From Chamaelirium japonicum (Eukaryota > Streptophyta > Magnoliopsida > Liliales > Melanthiaceae): DNA of 64,000 nucleotides. The translations under genes and the position numbers were made by a program. The stretch lies in assembly GCA_947650365.1 (NCBI GenBank), contig CANTAL010000023.1, forward strand, positions 689,501-753,500, given 5' to 3'. The notes below the pieces were generated by a model that was not told where the DNA came from, did not search any database, and saw nothing but the letters and a program-made list of their open reading frames with translations. Of this stretch, positions 11,721 to 24,083 are shown one piece after another. Each line of letters starts with the position of its first letter. Positions within the stretch are counted from its first letter, which is position 1.

Positions 11721-12014
11721 AGTATCATCTCAACGTTATTATGATTATCATAGTAATGTTACTATAATTTTTTTAATTCAATTAATCATTTAAAATGAAG
11801 AGAGTTTTGGAATTTACTATGATAATCATAATAACATTAAGATGATCACTACACCAAAATCAGGATTTAGTAACACAGCCAATTGTTATAAATATGTTTA
11901 GTAACACAAAAAAACCATTAGGAATATGACGTTACAGATATTTGTAACACTTTTTGTAACAACCGTTACTAATTGACCGTGACAAATTGTCTGTTTTGGT
12001 GTAGTGGATACTAT
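11721..12014. repeat. Foldback (MITE-like) repeat, interrupted by a CACTA MITE
   Basis: The left arm AGTATCATCTCAACGTTATT plus ATGATTATCATAGTAA is mirrored by TTACTATGATAATCATAATAA...GATACT at the right. The right arm is split by the 160-bp MITE. Uninterrupted relatives occur at 59744-59879, and partial ones near 8650, 38880-38975, 40383 and 44050. No coding capacity. Confidence 0.65.
11847..12006. mobile_element. 160-bp CACTA-type MITE
   Basis: The ends are CACTACACCAAAATCAGG and, on the other strand, CACTACACCAAAACAGAC. The element is flanked by a perfect 3-bp duplication, GAT (11844-11846 and 12007-12009), as expected for CACTA insertion. It has no coding capacity. Its interior (AGTAACAC, TTGTAACA words) is unrelated to the TACCGACGG family of elements A and B, so a different autonomous partner is needed. 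The empty site is seen in related repeats, for example near 38967 (GAGATGATACTATTGAG). Confidence 0.88.
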
Positions 12015-14188
12015 TAAGAAGTGGAGGTTTGGAATTTAGATTCCTTCTTACTTCACACCTATACTCTTGACAATGGACTAGAGCATGACTTCTTCTCTTT
12101 TATCTTTTCGTTTATCTCTCTGTTCTCTTCTCTCTTCCTCTCTTTCTTCTATCTTCATTTCTCTCTCCGTTTTCTTGTGACTGGTCAGGTGGGCTTGACA
12201 TGTTTCGTACTAATAACGTGTTGTGAGATGGGAGAAAGAGAGCTGTCAAACGTGCCCCAGCATAAAGGGGTCGTATAAATATTAAGAAGTAAAATTTTGG
12301 AATTTAGATTCCTTCTTACTTCACACTTATACCCGTGTCCAATGGACTGGAGCATGACTTCTTCTCCCTTCTCTTTTTGTTTATCTCTCATTCTCTTCTC
12401 TCTTCTTCTCTCTCTTCTATCTTCATTTCTCTCTCTGCTTTCTTGTAACTGGTTGGCTAGGATAGACATATTCGTGTTGATAACGTATTATGAGATGGGA
12501 TAAATAAAGAGATATCAAATATGCCCCTCACTAAAGGGGTCATATAAATATTGAGAAGTAGAGTTTTATAATTTAGATTCCTTCTTACTTCATGTCTATA
12601 CTCGTGGCCAATGGACGAGAGCAGGATTTTTTCTCTCTTCTCTCTTTATTTATTTCTCCGTTCTCTTCTCTCTTCTCATTTTTCTTCTGTTTTCGTTTCC
12701 CTTTCCATTTTCTTGTGACTGGTCGGCTGAGCTCGACATGTTCGTGCAGATAACGTGTTGTGAGATAGGACAAAGAGATGGGAGAGATCCGACGGGTCGT
12801 ATAAATAATATATAAATATGGAAGAGATTCAATGGGTCGTATAAATATTAAAAGTAGAGATAAGATAAGAAGTCCTGCTCTAGTCCATTGGCCATGGGTA
12901 TAGGTGTGAAGTAAGAAGGAATTTAAATTCCCAAACTCCATAGAAGAGAGTAAAAAACAGATAAGAGAATGGAGAGATAAATGAATACAGAAAAGAAAGA
13001 AGAAGAGAGAAAAGAATGGAGAGATAAACAAAGATAGAAGAGAGAAGAAGTCCTACTTCAATCCATTGGCAACGGGTATAGGTGTAAAGTAAGAAGAAAT
13101 CTAAATTTTAAAACTCCACAAAAGAGAGAGAAGTAGAGAGAAGAGAACAGAGAGGTAAATAAAGAGAGAATAAAGAAGTCCTGCTCCAATCAATTGGCTA
13201 CAGGTATAGATATGAAGTATGAAGGAATCTAAATTCTAAAACTCCACTTCCGTCTTTATTTCTCTCTCCGTTTTCTTATGACTGGTCGGTTGGGCTCGAT
13301 ATTGTCGTACTGATAATCTGTTATGTGATGGAATAAAGAGAGCGCCGTCAAATGTGTCCTACCCTAATAGGGTCGTACAAATATTGAGAAGTGGAGTTTT
13401 AGAATTTAGATTCGTTCTTACTTCACATCTCTACCCGTGGCTAATGGACTGGAGTAGGACTTCTTATCTCTTCTCTCTTCATTTATCTTTTCGTTCTCTC
13501 CTTTTTTCTTCTCTCTCTTCATTCTTTGTTTCTTTCTCTATTTTTTTGTGACTGGTCGGTTAGGCTCGACATGTTCATGCTTATAACATGTTGTGAGAAG
13601 TGAAAAGAAGAGAGAAGAGAATCGAGAGATAAATGAAGAGAGAAAAGAGAAGAAGTCCTGCTCCAGTCCACTCACCACGGGTATTAGTGTGAAATAAAAA
13701 GGAATCTAAATTCCAAAACTCCACTACTTAATAATATAATTAAATCTCTCAGTTCTCTTCTCTCTTCTCCTATGGATTAGGGTTTCCTATATATTTCTTA
13801 GGCCCTAAGTAAGTTTACCCTATAAATAATATATAACCCTTTAGGGTGGGGTACGTTTGACGGCTCTCTCTTTCTCACATCTCATAACACGTTATCAGCA
13901 CGACCATGTCGAGCCCAGCCGACTAGTTACAAGAAAATGGACAGAAAAATAAAGACAGAAGTGGAGTTTTGGAATTTAGATTCCTTCTTACTTCACACCT
14001 ATATCCGTGGCCAATAGACTGGATCAGGACTTCTTCTTACTTCTCTCTTCATTTATCTCTTTGTTCTCTTCTCTCTTATTCTCTCTTCTCTGTCTTCATT
14101 TCTCTCTCCGTTTTTTTGCGACTAGTCGGTTGGGCTTGACATGTTTGTGCTGATAACTTGTTAAAAGATGGGAGAAAGAGAGATCCAT

Positions 14189-14650
14189 CACTACAAAAAA
14201 AACAGTTATTACCGACGGAAAATATCCGTCGGTAATATTAACATTCCGTCGGTAATAGTTTATAGCGACGGAAGATATTTCCGTTGCCGGCTGTCGGGAA
14301 AAAAGGTGTCGGGGAAAACAATACGACGGACCAAATATTACCGTCGGTAATAATAATTAATACCGATAATAATATTAAAGCCGTCGGTCATATTTAATCA
14401 ATTAAAAATTAATATAATATATTATTGCCGACGAATCTTAATAATTCATCGGTAATATATAAGCATTTTACCTACGGTTATGGTATATACTGTCGGTAAT
14501 AATATATATATTACCGATGCATATATATGTCCCGTCGGTAATAATATATATATTACCGACGGATATTATATGCCGTCGGCAAATTATTTATAATTTAAAA
14601 AAAATGAAAATATTATTACCGACGGAATAATTAATGTCCGTCGTTAATAA
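14189..14650 (-). repeat. 3' terminal inverted repeat and subterminal repeats of element B
   Basis: From CACTACAAAAAAAACAG inward there are many ACCGACGG/CCGTCGGT motifs, spaced by AT-rich DNA. The terminal match to the 5' end is short and imperfect (CACTACAAaAAA against CACTACAAgAAA), and the motif arrangement is different. The hairpin cassettes of the 5' end are absent. Confidence 0.88.
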
Positions 14651-15079
14651 GTATGTTTTTTTTTTTATAAATTTACCTAAATAATGTTATTTAATTCCTG
14701 TGATTTACAACAATACCACAATATATTACCATAATTTATAAAATATTACCGCAAATTTTAAAATATTACCTAAATTGATAAAAAATTATAGCAAATTATC
14801 AAATATTACCACAGTACCCGACAATTATAGACAAGAACAAAAAATAACCACATATTACAAAATAATATTTATACAATCCAAAACTGAGAGATGATACATG
14901 CCCTATCTCAACCATCCCCGCCCGCCACCAACGCTGGTGCTCTCATCGATCCCCTGACGCCGCCCTATCTCAACCACCCCCACCCGCCACCAACGCTGGT
15001 GCTCTCATCGATCCCCTGACGCCGCCCTGCTCCTGCAACTAACATGTATTTGTTAAAAAAATGGTTTATATCTATAACT
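14651..15079 (-). other. 3' region of element B with a 62-bp tandem duplication
   Basis: 14651-14880 is AT-rich with repeated AAATATTACC words and no gene. A GC-rich 62-bp unit is then present twice (14901-14962 and 14963-15024). On the - strand it is preceded by TTGCAG, so it could be a last exon of the second element gene, but no reading frame is secure. From about 15053 the sequence passes into the satellite. Confidence 0.5.
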
Positions 15080-18000
15080 GAGTCTAAGCATTAAAAAATG
15101 ATAAGTTAGCGTGTTTCGGTTTTGAAATAGGTTTGGATTCGATCGGTTCGGCATCGGATCGACATCTGATAATTCGAACTTGGAATTATTCCGTATTTCG
15201 GACTTGCGAGCGGGTTCTAATTGGATATTTGACCAATTTACGCTCCGATTCACCGATTTAGAGTCTAAGTGTTGGAAAATCATAAGTTAGCGTGTTTCGG
15301 ATATGAAATAGGTTTGGATTCGATCGGATCGTCAACGGATCGGCATCCGATAATTCGAACTTGGAATTATTCCGTGTTTCGGACTTGCGAGCGGGTTCTA
15401 ATTGGATATTTGACCAATTTACGATCCGATTCACCAATTTAGAGTCTAAGTGTTGGAAAATCATAAGTTAGCGTGTTTCGGATATGAAATATGTTTGAAT
15501 TCGATCGGATCGTCATCGGATCGGCATCCGATAATCCGAACTTGGAATTATTCCGTATTTCGGACTTGCGAGCGGGTTCTAATTGGATATTTGACCAATT
15601 TACGATCCGATCGATTCACCGATTTAGAGTCAAAGTGTTAGAAAATCATAAGTTAGCGTGTTTCGGATATGAAATTGGTTTGGATTCGATCGGATCATCA
15701 ACGGATCGGCATCCGATAATTCGAACTTGGAATTATTCTGTATTTCGGACTTGCGAGCGGGTTCTAATTGGATATTTGACCAATTTACGATCCGATTCAC
15801 CGATTTAGAGTCTACATGTTGGAAAATCATAAGTTAGCGTGTTTCGGATATGAAATATGTTTGGATTCGATCGGATCGTCATCGGATCGGCATCCGATAA
15901 TTTATACTTGGAATTATTCCGTATTTCGGACTTGCGAGCGGGTTCTAATTGGATATTTGACCAATTTACGCTCTGATTCACCGATTTAGAGTCTAAGTGT
16001 TGGAAAATCATAAGTTAGCGTGTTTCAGATATGAAATAGGTTTGGATTCGATCCGATCGTCATTGGATCGGCATCCGATAATTCGAACTTGGAATTATTC
16101 CGTATTTCGGACATACGAGTGGGTTCTAATTGGATATTTGGCCAATTTACGCTCCGATTCACCGATTTAGAGTCTAAGTGTTGGAAAATCATAAGTTAGC
16201 GTGTTTCGGATATGAAATTTGTTTGGATTCGATCGGATCGTCAACGGATCGACATCCGATAATTCAAACTTGGAATTATTCCGTATTTCGGACTTGCGAG
16301 CGGGTTCTAATTGGATATTTGACCAATTTACGATCCGATCGATTCACCGATTTAGAGTCTAAGTGTTGGAAAATCATAAGTTAGCGTGTTTCGGATATGA
16401 ATTAGGTTTGGATTCGATCGGATCGTCAACGGATTGGCATCCGATAATTCGAACTTGGAATTATTCCGTATTTCGGACTTGCGAGCGGGTTCTAATTGGA
16501 TATTTGATAAATTTACGATCCGATTCACCGATTTATAGTCTAAGTGTTGGAAAATCATAAGTTAGCGTGTTTCGGATATGAAATATGTTTGGATTCGATC
16601 GGATCGTCATCGGATCGACATCCGATAATTCAAACTTGGAATTATTCCATATTTCGGACTTGCGAGCGGGTTCTAATTGGATATTTGACCAATTTACGAT
16701 CCGATTGATTCACCGATTTAGAGTCTAAGTGTTGGAAAATCATAAGTTAGCGTGTTTCGGATATGAAATAGGTTTGGATTCGATCGGATCATCAACGGAT
16801 CGGCATCCGATAATTCTAACTTGGAATTATTCTGTATTTCGAACTTGCGAGCGGGTTCTAATTCGATATTTGACCAATTTACGATCCGATTCACTGATTT
16901 AGAGTCTAAGTGTTGGAAAATCATAAGTTAGCGTGTTTCGGATATAAAATATGTTTGGATTCGATCGGATCGTCATCGGATCAGCATCCGATAATTCAAA
17001 CTTGGAATTATTTCATATTTCAGACTTGCGAGCGGGTTCTAATTGGATATTTGACCAATTTACGATCCGATCGATTCACCGATTTAGAGTCTAAGTGTTG
17101 GAAAATCATAAGTTAGCGTGTTTCGGATATGAAATAGGTTTGGATTTGATCGGATCGTCAACGGATCGGCATCCGATAGTTCGAACTTCGAATTATTCTG
17201 TATTTCGGACTTGCGAGCGGGTTCTAATTAGATATTTGACCAATTTACGATCCGATTCACCGATTTAGAGTCTAAGTGTTGGAAAATCATAAGTTAGCGT
17301 GTTTCGGATATGAAATATGTTTGGATTCGATCGGATCGTCATCGGATCGGCATCCGATAATTCGAACTTGGAATTATTCCGTATTTCGAACTTGCGAGCG
17401 GGTTCTAATTGGATATTTGACCAATTTACGATCCGATCGATTCACCGATTTAGAGTCTAAGTGTTGGAAAATCATAAGTTAGCGTGTTTCGGATATGAAA
17501 TAGGTTTGGATTCGATCGGATCGTCAACGGATCGGCATCCGATAATTCGAACTTGGAATTATTCCATATTTCGGACTTGCGAGCGGGTTCTAATTGGATA
17601 TTTGACCAATTTACGCTCCGATTCACCGATTTAGAGTCTAAGTGTTGGAAAAACATAAGTTAGCGTGTTTCGGATATGAAATAGGTTTGGATTCGATCGG
17701 ATCGTCATCTGATCGGCATCCGATAATTTGAAGTTGGAATTATTCCGTATTTCGGACTTGCGAGCGGGTTCTAATTGGATATTTGACCAATTTACGATCC
17801 GATTCACCGATTTAGAGTCTAAGTGTTGGAAAATCATAAGTTAGCGTGTTTCGGATATGAAATAGGTTTGGATTCAATCCGATCGTCATCGGATCGGTAT
17901 CCGATAATTCGAACTTGGAATTATATTCTATATTTCGGACTTGCGAGCGAGTTATAATTGGATATTTGACCAATTTACGCTCCGATTCAGCGATTTAGAG

Positions 18001-21000
18001 TCTAAGTGTTGGAAAATCATAAGTTAGCGTGTTTCGGATATGAAATAGGTTTGGATTCGATCCGATCGTCATCGGATCGGCATCAGATAATTCGAACTTG
18101 GAATTATTTCGTATTTCGGACTTGCGAGCGGGTTCTAATTGGATATTTGACCAATTTACGCTCCGATTCACCGATTTAGAGTCTAAGTGTTGGAAAATCA
18201 TAAGTTAGCGTGTTTCGGATATGAAATAGGTTTGGATTCGACCGGATCGTCATCGGATCGGCATCCGATAATTCGAAGTTGGAATTATTCCGTATTTCGG
18301 ACTGGCGAGCGGGTTCTAATTGGATATTTGACCAATTTACGATCCGATTCACCGATTTAGAGTCTAAGTGTTGGAAAATCATAAGTTAGGGTGTTTCAGA
18401 TATGAAATAGGTTTGGATTCGATCCGATCGTCATCGGATCGGCATCCGATAATTCGAACTTGGAATTATATTCCGTATTTCGTTCTTGCGAGCGAGTTAT
18501 AATTGGATATTTGACCAATTTACGCTCCGATTCACCGATTTAGAGTCTAAGTGTTGGAAAATCATAAGTTAGCGTGTTTCGGATATGAAATAGGTTTGGA
18601 TTCGTTTCGATCATCATCGGATCGGCATCCGATAATTCGAACTTGGAATTATTTTGTATTTCGGACTTGCGAGCGGGTTCTAATTGGATATTTGACCAAT
18701 TTACGCTCCGATTCACCGATTTAGAGTCTAAGTGTTGGAAAATCATAAGTTAGCGTGTTTCGGATATGAAATAGGTTTGGATTCGATCGGATCGTCATCG
18801 GATCGGCATCCGATAATTCGAAGTTGGAATTATTCCGTATTTCGGACTTGCGAGCGGGTTCTAATTAGATATTTGACCAATTTACGATCCGATTCACCGA
18901 TTTAGAGTCTAAGTGTTGGAAAATCATAAGTTAGCGTGTTTCGGATATGAAATAGGTTTGGATTCGATCCGATCATCATTGGATCGGCATCCGATAGTTC
19001 GAACTTGGAATTATATTCCGTATTTCGGACTTGCGAGCAGAGTTATAATTGGATATTTGACCAATTTACGCTCTGATTCACCGATTTAGAGTCTAAGTGT
19101 TGGAAAATCATAAGTTAGCATGTTTCGGATATGAAATAGGTTTGGATTCGATCGGATCGTCAACGGATCGGCATCAGATAATTCGAACTTGGAATTATTC
19201 CGTATTTCGAACTTGCGAGCGGGTTCTAATTGGATATTTGACCAATTTACGCTCCGATTCACCGATTTAGAGTCTAAGTGTTGGAAAATGATAAGTTAGC
19301 GTGTTTCGGATATGAAAGAGGTTTGGATTCGATCGGATCGTCAACGGATCGACATTCGATAATTCGAACTTGGAATTATTCCGTATTTCGGACTTGCGAG
19401 TGGGTTCTAATTGGATATTTGACCAATTTACGATCCGATCGATTCACCGATTTAGAGCCTAAGTGTTGGAAAATCATAAGTTAGCGTGTTTCAGATATGA
19501 ATTAGGTTTGGATTCAATCGGATCGTCAACGGATTGGCATCCGATAATTCGAACTTGGAATTATTCCGTATTTCGGACTTGTGAGCGGGTTCTAATTGGA
19601 TATTTGATAAATTTACGATCCGATTCACCGATTTATAGTCTAAGTGTTGGAAAATCATAAGTTAGCGTGTTTCGGATATGAAATATGTTTGGATTCGATC
19701 GGATCGTCATCGGATTGGCATCCGATAATTCGAACATGGAATTATTCCGTATTTCGGACTTGCGAGCGGGTTCTAATTGGATATTTGACCAATTTACGAT
19801 CCGATTGATTCACCGATTTAGAGTCTAAGTGTTGGAAAATCATAAGTTAGCGTGTTTCGGATATGAAATAGGTTTGGATTCGATCGGATCATCAACGGAT
19901 CGGCATTCGATAATTCTAACTTGGAATTATTCTGTATTTCGAACTTGCGAGCGGGTTCTAATTGGATATTTGACCAATTTACGATCTGATTCACTGATTT
20001 AGAGTCCAAGTGTTGGAAAATCATAAGTTAGTGTGTTTCGGATATGAAATATGTTTGGATTCGATCGGATCGTCATCGGATCGACATCCGATAATTCGAA
20101 CTTGGAATTATTTCATATTTCGGACTTGCGAGCGGGTTCTAATTGGATATTTGACCAATTTACGATCCGATCGATTCACCGGTTTAGAGTCTAAGTGTTG
20201 GAAAATCATAAGTTAGCGTGTTTCAGATATGAAATAGGTTTGGATTCGATCGGATCGTCAACGGATCGGCATCCGATAATTCGAACTTGAAATTATTCTG
20301 TATTTCGGACTTGCGAGCGGGTTCTAATTGGATATTTGACCAATTTACGATCCGATTCACCGATTTAGAGTCTAAGTGTTGGAAAATCATAAGTTAGCGT
20401 GTTTCGGATATATAATATGTTTGGATTCGATCGGATCGTCATCGGATCGGCATCCGATAATTCGAACTTGGAATTATTCCGTATTTCGGACTTGCGAGTG
20501 GGTTCTAATTGGATATTTGACCAATTTACGATCCGATCGATTCACCGATTTAGAGTCTAAGTGTTGGAAAATCATAAGTTAGCGTGTTTCACATATGAAA
20601 TAGGTTTGGATTCGATCGGATCGTCAACGGATCGGCATCCGATAATTCGAACTGGGAATTATTCCATATTTCGGACTTGCGAGCGGGTTCTAATTGGATA
20701 TTTGACCAATTTACGCTCCGATTCACCGATTTAGAGTCTAAGTGTTGGAAAAACATAAGTTAGCGTGTTTCGGATATGAAATAGGTTTGGATTCGATCGG
20801 ATCGTCATCTGATCGGCATCCGATAATTCGAAGTTGGAATTATTCCGTATTTCGGACTTGCGAGCGGGTTCTAATTGGATATTTGACCAATTTACGATCC
20901 GATTCACCGATTTAGAGTCTAAGTGTTGGAAAATCATAAGTTAGCGTGTTTCGGATATGAAATAGGTTTGGATTCAATCCGATCGTCATCGGATCGGCAT

Positions 21001-23656
21001 TCGATAATTCGAACTTGGAATTATATTCCATATTTCGGACTTGCGAGCGAGTTATAATTGGATATTTGACCAATTTACGCTCCGATTCATCGATTTAGAG
21101 TCTAAGTGTTGGAAAATCATAAGTTAGCGTGTTTCGGATATAAAATAGGTTTGGATTCGATCCGATCGTCATCGGATCGGCATCCGATAATTCGAACTTG
21201 GAATTATTTCGTATTTCGGACTTGCGAGCGGGTTCTAATTGGATATTTGATCAATTTACGCTCCGATTCACCGATTTAGAGTCTAAGTGTTGGAAAATCA
21301 TAAGTTAGCGTGTTTCGGATATGAAATAGGTTTGGATTCGATCGGATCGTCATCGGATCGGCATCCGATAATTCGAAGTTGGAATTATTCTGTATTTCGG
21401 ACTGGCGAGCGGGTTCTAATTGGATATTTGACCAATTTACGATCCGATTCACCGATTTAGAGTCTAAGTGTTGGAAAATCATAAGTTAGCGTGTTTCGGA
21501 TATGAAATAGGTTTGGATTCGATCCGATCGTCATTGGATCGGCATCCGATAATTCGAACTTGGAATTATATTCCGTATTTCGTTCTTGCGAGCGAGTTAT
21601 AATTGGATATTTGACCAATTTACGCTCCGATTCACCGATTTAGAGTCTAAGTGTTGGAAAATCATAAGTTAGCGTGTTTCGGATATGAAATAGGTTTGGA
21701 TTCGATTCGATCGTCATCGGATCGGCATCCGATAATTCGAACTTGGAATTATTTTTTATTTCGGACTTGCAAGCGGGTTCTAATTGGATATTTGACCAAT
21801 TTACGCTCCGATTCACCGATTTAGAGTCTAAGTGTTGGAAAATCATAAGTTAGCGTGTTTCGGATATGAAATAGGTTTGGATTCGATCGGATCGTTATCG
21901 GATCGGTATCCGATAATTCGAAGTTGGAATTATTCCGTATTTCGGACTTGCGAGCGGGTTCTAATTGGATATTTGACCAATTTACGATCCGATTCACCGA
22001 TTTAGAGTCTAAGTTTTGGAAAATCATAAGTTAGCGTGTTTCGGATATGAAATAGGTTTGGATTCGATCCGATCATCTTCGGATCGGCATCCGATAGTTC
22101 GAACTTGGAATTATATTCTGTATTTTGAACTTGCGAGCGAGTTATAATTGGATATTTGACCAATTTACGCTCCGATTCACCGATTTAGAGTCTAAGTGTT
22201 GGAAAATCATAAGTTAGCATGTTTCGGATATGAAATAGGTTTGGATTCGATCGGATCGTCAACGGATCGACATCAGATAATTCGAACTTGGAATTATTCC
22301 GTATTTCGGACTTGCGAGCGGGTTCTAATTGGATATTTGACCAATTTACGCTCCGATTCACCGATTTAGAGTCTAAGTGCTGGAAAATCATAAGTTAGTG
22401 TGTTTCGGATATGAAATAGGTTTGGATTCGATCGGATCATCATCGAATCGGCATCCGATAATTCGAAGTTGGAATTATTCCGTATTTCGGACTTGCGAGC
22501 GGGTTCTAATTGGATATTTGACCAATTTACGATCCGATTCACCGATTTAGAGTCTAAGTGTTGGAAAATCATAAGTTAGCGTGTTTCGGATATGAAATAG
22601 GTTTGGATTCGATTCGATCGTCATCGGATCGGCATCCGATAATTTGAACTTGGAATTATATTCCGTATTTCGGACTTGCGAGCGAGTTATAATTGGATAT
22701 TTGTCCAATTTACGCTCCGATTCATCGATTTAGAGTCTAAGTGTTGGAAAATCATAAGTTAGCGTGTTTCGGATATGAAATAGGTTTGGTTTCGATCCGA
22801 TCATCATCGGATCGGCATCCGATAATTCGAACTTGGAATTATTCCATATTTCGGATTTGCGAGCGGGTTCTAATTGGATATTTGACCAATTTACGCTCCG
22901 ATTCACCGATTTAGAGTCTAAGTGTTGGAAAATTATAAGTTAGCGTGTTTCGAATATGAAATAGGTTTGGATTCGATCCGATCGTTATCGGATCGGCATC
23001 CGATAATTCAAACTTGGAATTATTCCGTATTTCGGACATGCGAGCGGGTTCTAATTGGATATTTGACCAATTTACGCTCCGATTCACCGATTTAGAGTCT
23101 AAGTGTTGGAAAATCATAAGTGAGCGTGTTTCAGATATGAAATAGGTTTGGATTCGATCCGATCGTCATCGGATCGGCATCCGATAATTCAAACTTGGAA
23201 TTATTCCGTATTTCGGACTTGTGAGCGGGTTCTAATTGGATATTTGACCAATTTACGATCCGATTCACCGATTTAGAGTCTAAGTGTTGGAAAATCATAA
23301 GTTAGCGTGTTTCGGATATGAAATAGGTTTGAATTCGATCCGATCATCATCGGATCGGCATCCGATAATTCGAACTTGGAATTATATTTCGTATTTCAGA
23401 CTTGTGAGCGAGTTATAATTGGATATTTGACCAATTTACGCTTCGATTCACCGATTTAGAGTCTAAGTGTTGGAAAATCATAAGTTAGCTTGTTTCGGAT
23501 ATGAAATAGGTTTGGATTTGATCCGATCGTCATCGAATCGGCATCCGATAATTCGAACTTGGAATTATATTCCGTATTTCAGACTTGCGAGCGGGTTCTA
23601 ATTGGATATTTAACCAATTTACGATCTGATTCACCGATTTAGAGTCTAAGTGTTGG
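15080..23656 (+). repeat. 181-bp satellite array, about 47 units, inside element B
   Basis: Head-to-tail units of about 181 bp (GATTTAGAGTCTAAGTGTTG ... TTGACCAATTTACG). Variants of 183 bp (ATTATATTCCG) and 185 bp (extra GATC, giving GATCCGATCGATTCACC) recur in order. This yields higher-order periods of about 366 bp (15.4-17.4 kb and again 19.3-20.6 kb) and about 545 bp (17.6-19.1 kb, 20.7-23.6 kb). The orientation is opposite to the array at 25602-27790. Overlapping 68-codon open frames occur in most units on either strand, but a 181-bp period shifts frame each unit, so these are not genes. Confidence 0.93.
16170..22370 (+). repeat. 3,100-bp tandem segmental duplication within the satellite array
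   Basis: Unit variants in 16.17-19.27 kb recur in the same order 3,100 bp later (19.27-22.37 kb). Landmark starts such as 16178/19278, 16363/19463, 16910/20010, 17276/20376, 17631/20731, 18176/21276 and 18540/21640 all differ by exactly 3,100. Private variants such as TTAGCATG with CATCAGATAATT (about 19120 and 22220) are shared. Units outside these limits do not match at this offset. Confidence 0.85.
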
Positions 23657-23761
23657 CATTACATCTTTCTACTATATTCTCTTTGTATAATCGTAAAAAG
23701 TAACAATTGCATGAGTGAATTTAAAATAATTTGCACTTACAAAGCTTCAGTCAAAGTTTAC

Positions 23762-23875
23762 CTGTATGCCAGCATAACTGCAGAGATAGAAATCGAACTC
23801 CGTTGGGTGGCATATTGTTGTGTCCACTACAAATGTCACATGAGGGAGATATCCCTCTTCCAACGAGGCACACAC
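23762..23875 (-). pseudogene. Captured Argonaute (PIWI domain) exon fragment
   Basis: On the - strand one 38-codon exon reads [17 protein letters not shown] then [16 protein letters not shown] and YAGIQ. It is bounded by an acceptor-like TGCTAG and a donor CAG|GTAAAC. Both halves are signature segments of the plant AGO1/AGO5/AGO10-type PIWI domain. In the family they are separated by a few dozen residues (the QKRHHTRLF segment and a variable loop). Here they are fused at the shared Val-Val, so the fragment has an internal deletion. It lies downstream of, and in the same sense as, the element's second gene, between the large satellite array and a satellite scrap. It cannot make a working Argonaute: the MID and most of the PIWI domain, including the catalytic residues, are absent. 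The surrounding 23657-23950 looks like intron remnants. Confidence 0.88.
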
Positions 23876-23950
23876 CTAGCATGATTAAAAAATAAAATTC
23901 TATAATTTTAAAGAAAAACAGAGGCTACATCATTACCATGAGAGAGAGAG

Positions 23951-24008
23951 AGACCATTTACGATCCGATTTACCGATTTAGAGTCTAAGTGTTGGAAAAT
24001 CATAAGTG
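23951..24008 (+). repeat. Partial 181-bp satellite unit beyond the Argonaute fragment
   Basis: ATTTACGATCC...GTTGGAAAATCATAAGT is a piece of one satellite unit, preceded by a short GA run. It shows that the Argonaute fragment is flanked by satellite on both sides, so it was either inserted into the array or was present before the array grew. Confidence 0.8.
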
Positions 24009-24083
24009 TGATAATATGATCTAAACTCAAATTAGTAAGATTCATATTTTTTGCTAATATTATAAAGATTAGTAAGTACCTGA

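Larger units (their letters stand above)
8591..14188. repeat. LTR-like repeat mosaic between the two CACTA elements
   Basis: About 8640-8990 is very AT-rich and shows nothing else. The rest consists of units of the background family in both orientations: the U3-like block, TATAAATA, the CCCTTTAGGG block, the primer-site-like motif, a GA-rich tract, TCCTGCTCCAGTCCATTGGCC, then AGGAATCTAAATTCCAAAACTCCA. No protein-coding region of a retrotransposon is present. Short open frames here are low-complexity translations of GA/CT tracts. The stretch ends at AGAGATCCAT, the left target site of element B. Confidence 0.75.
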
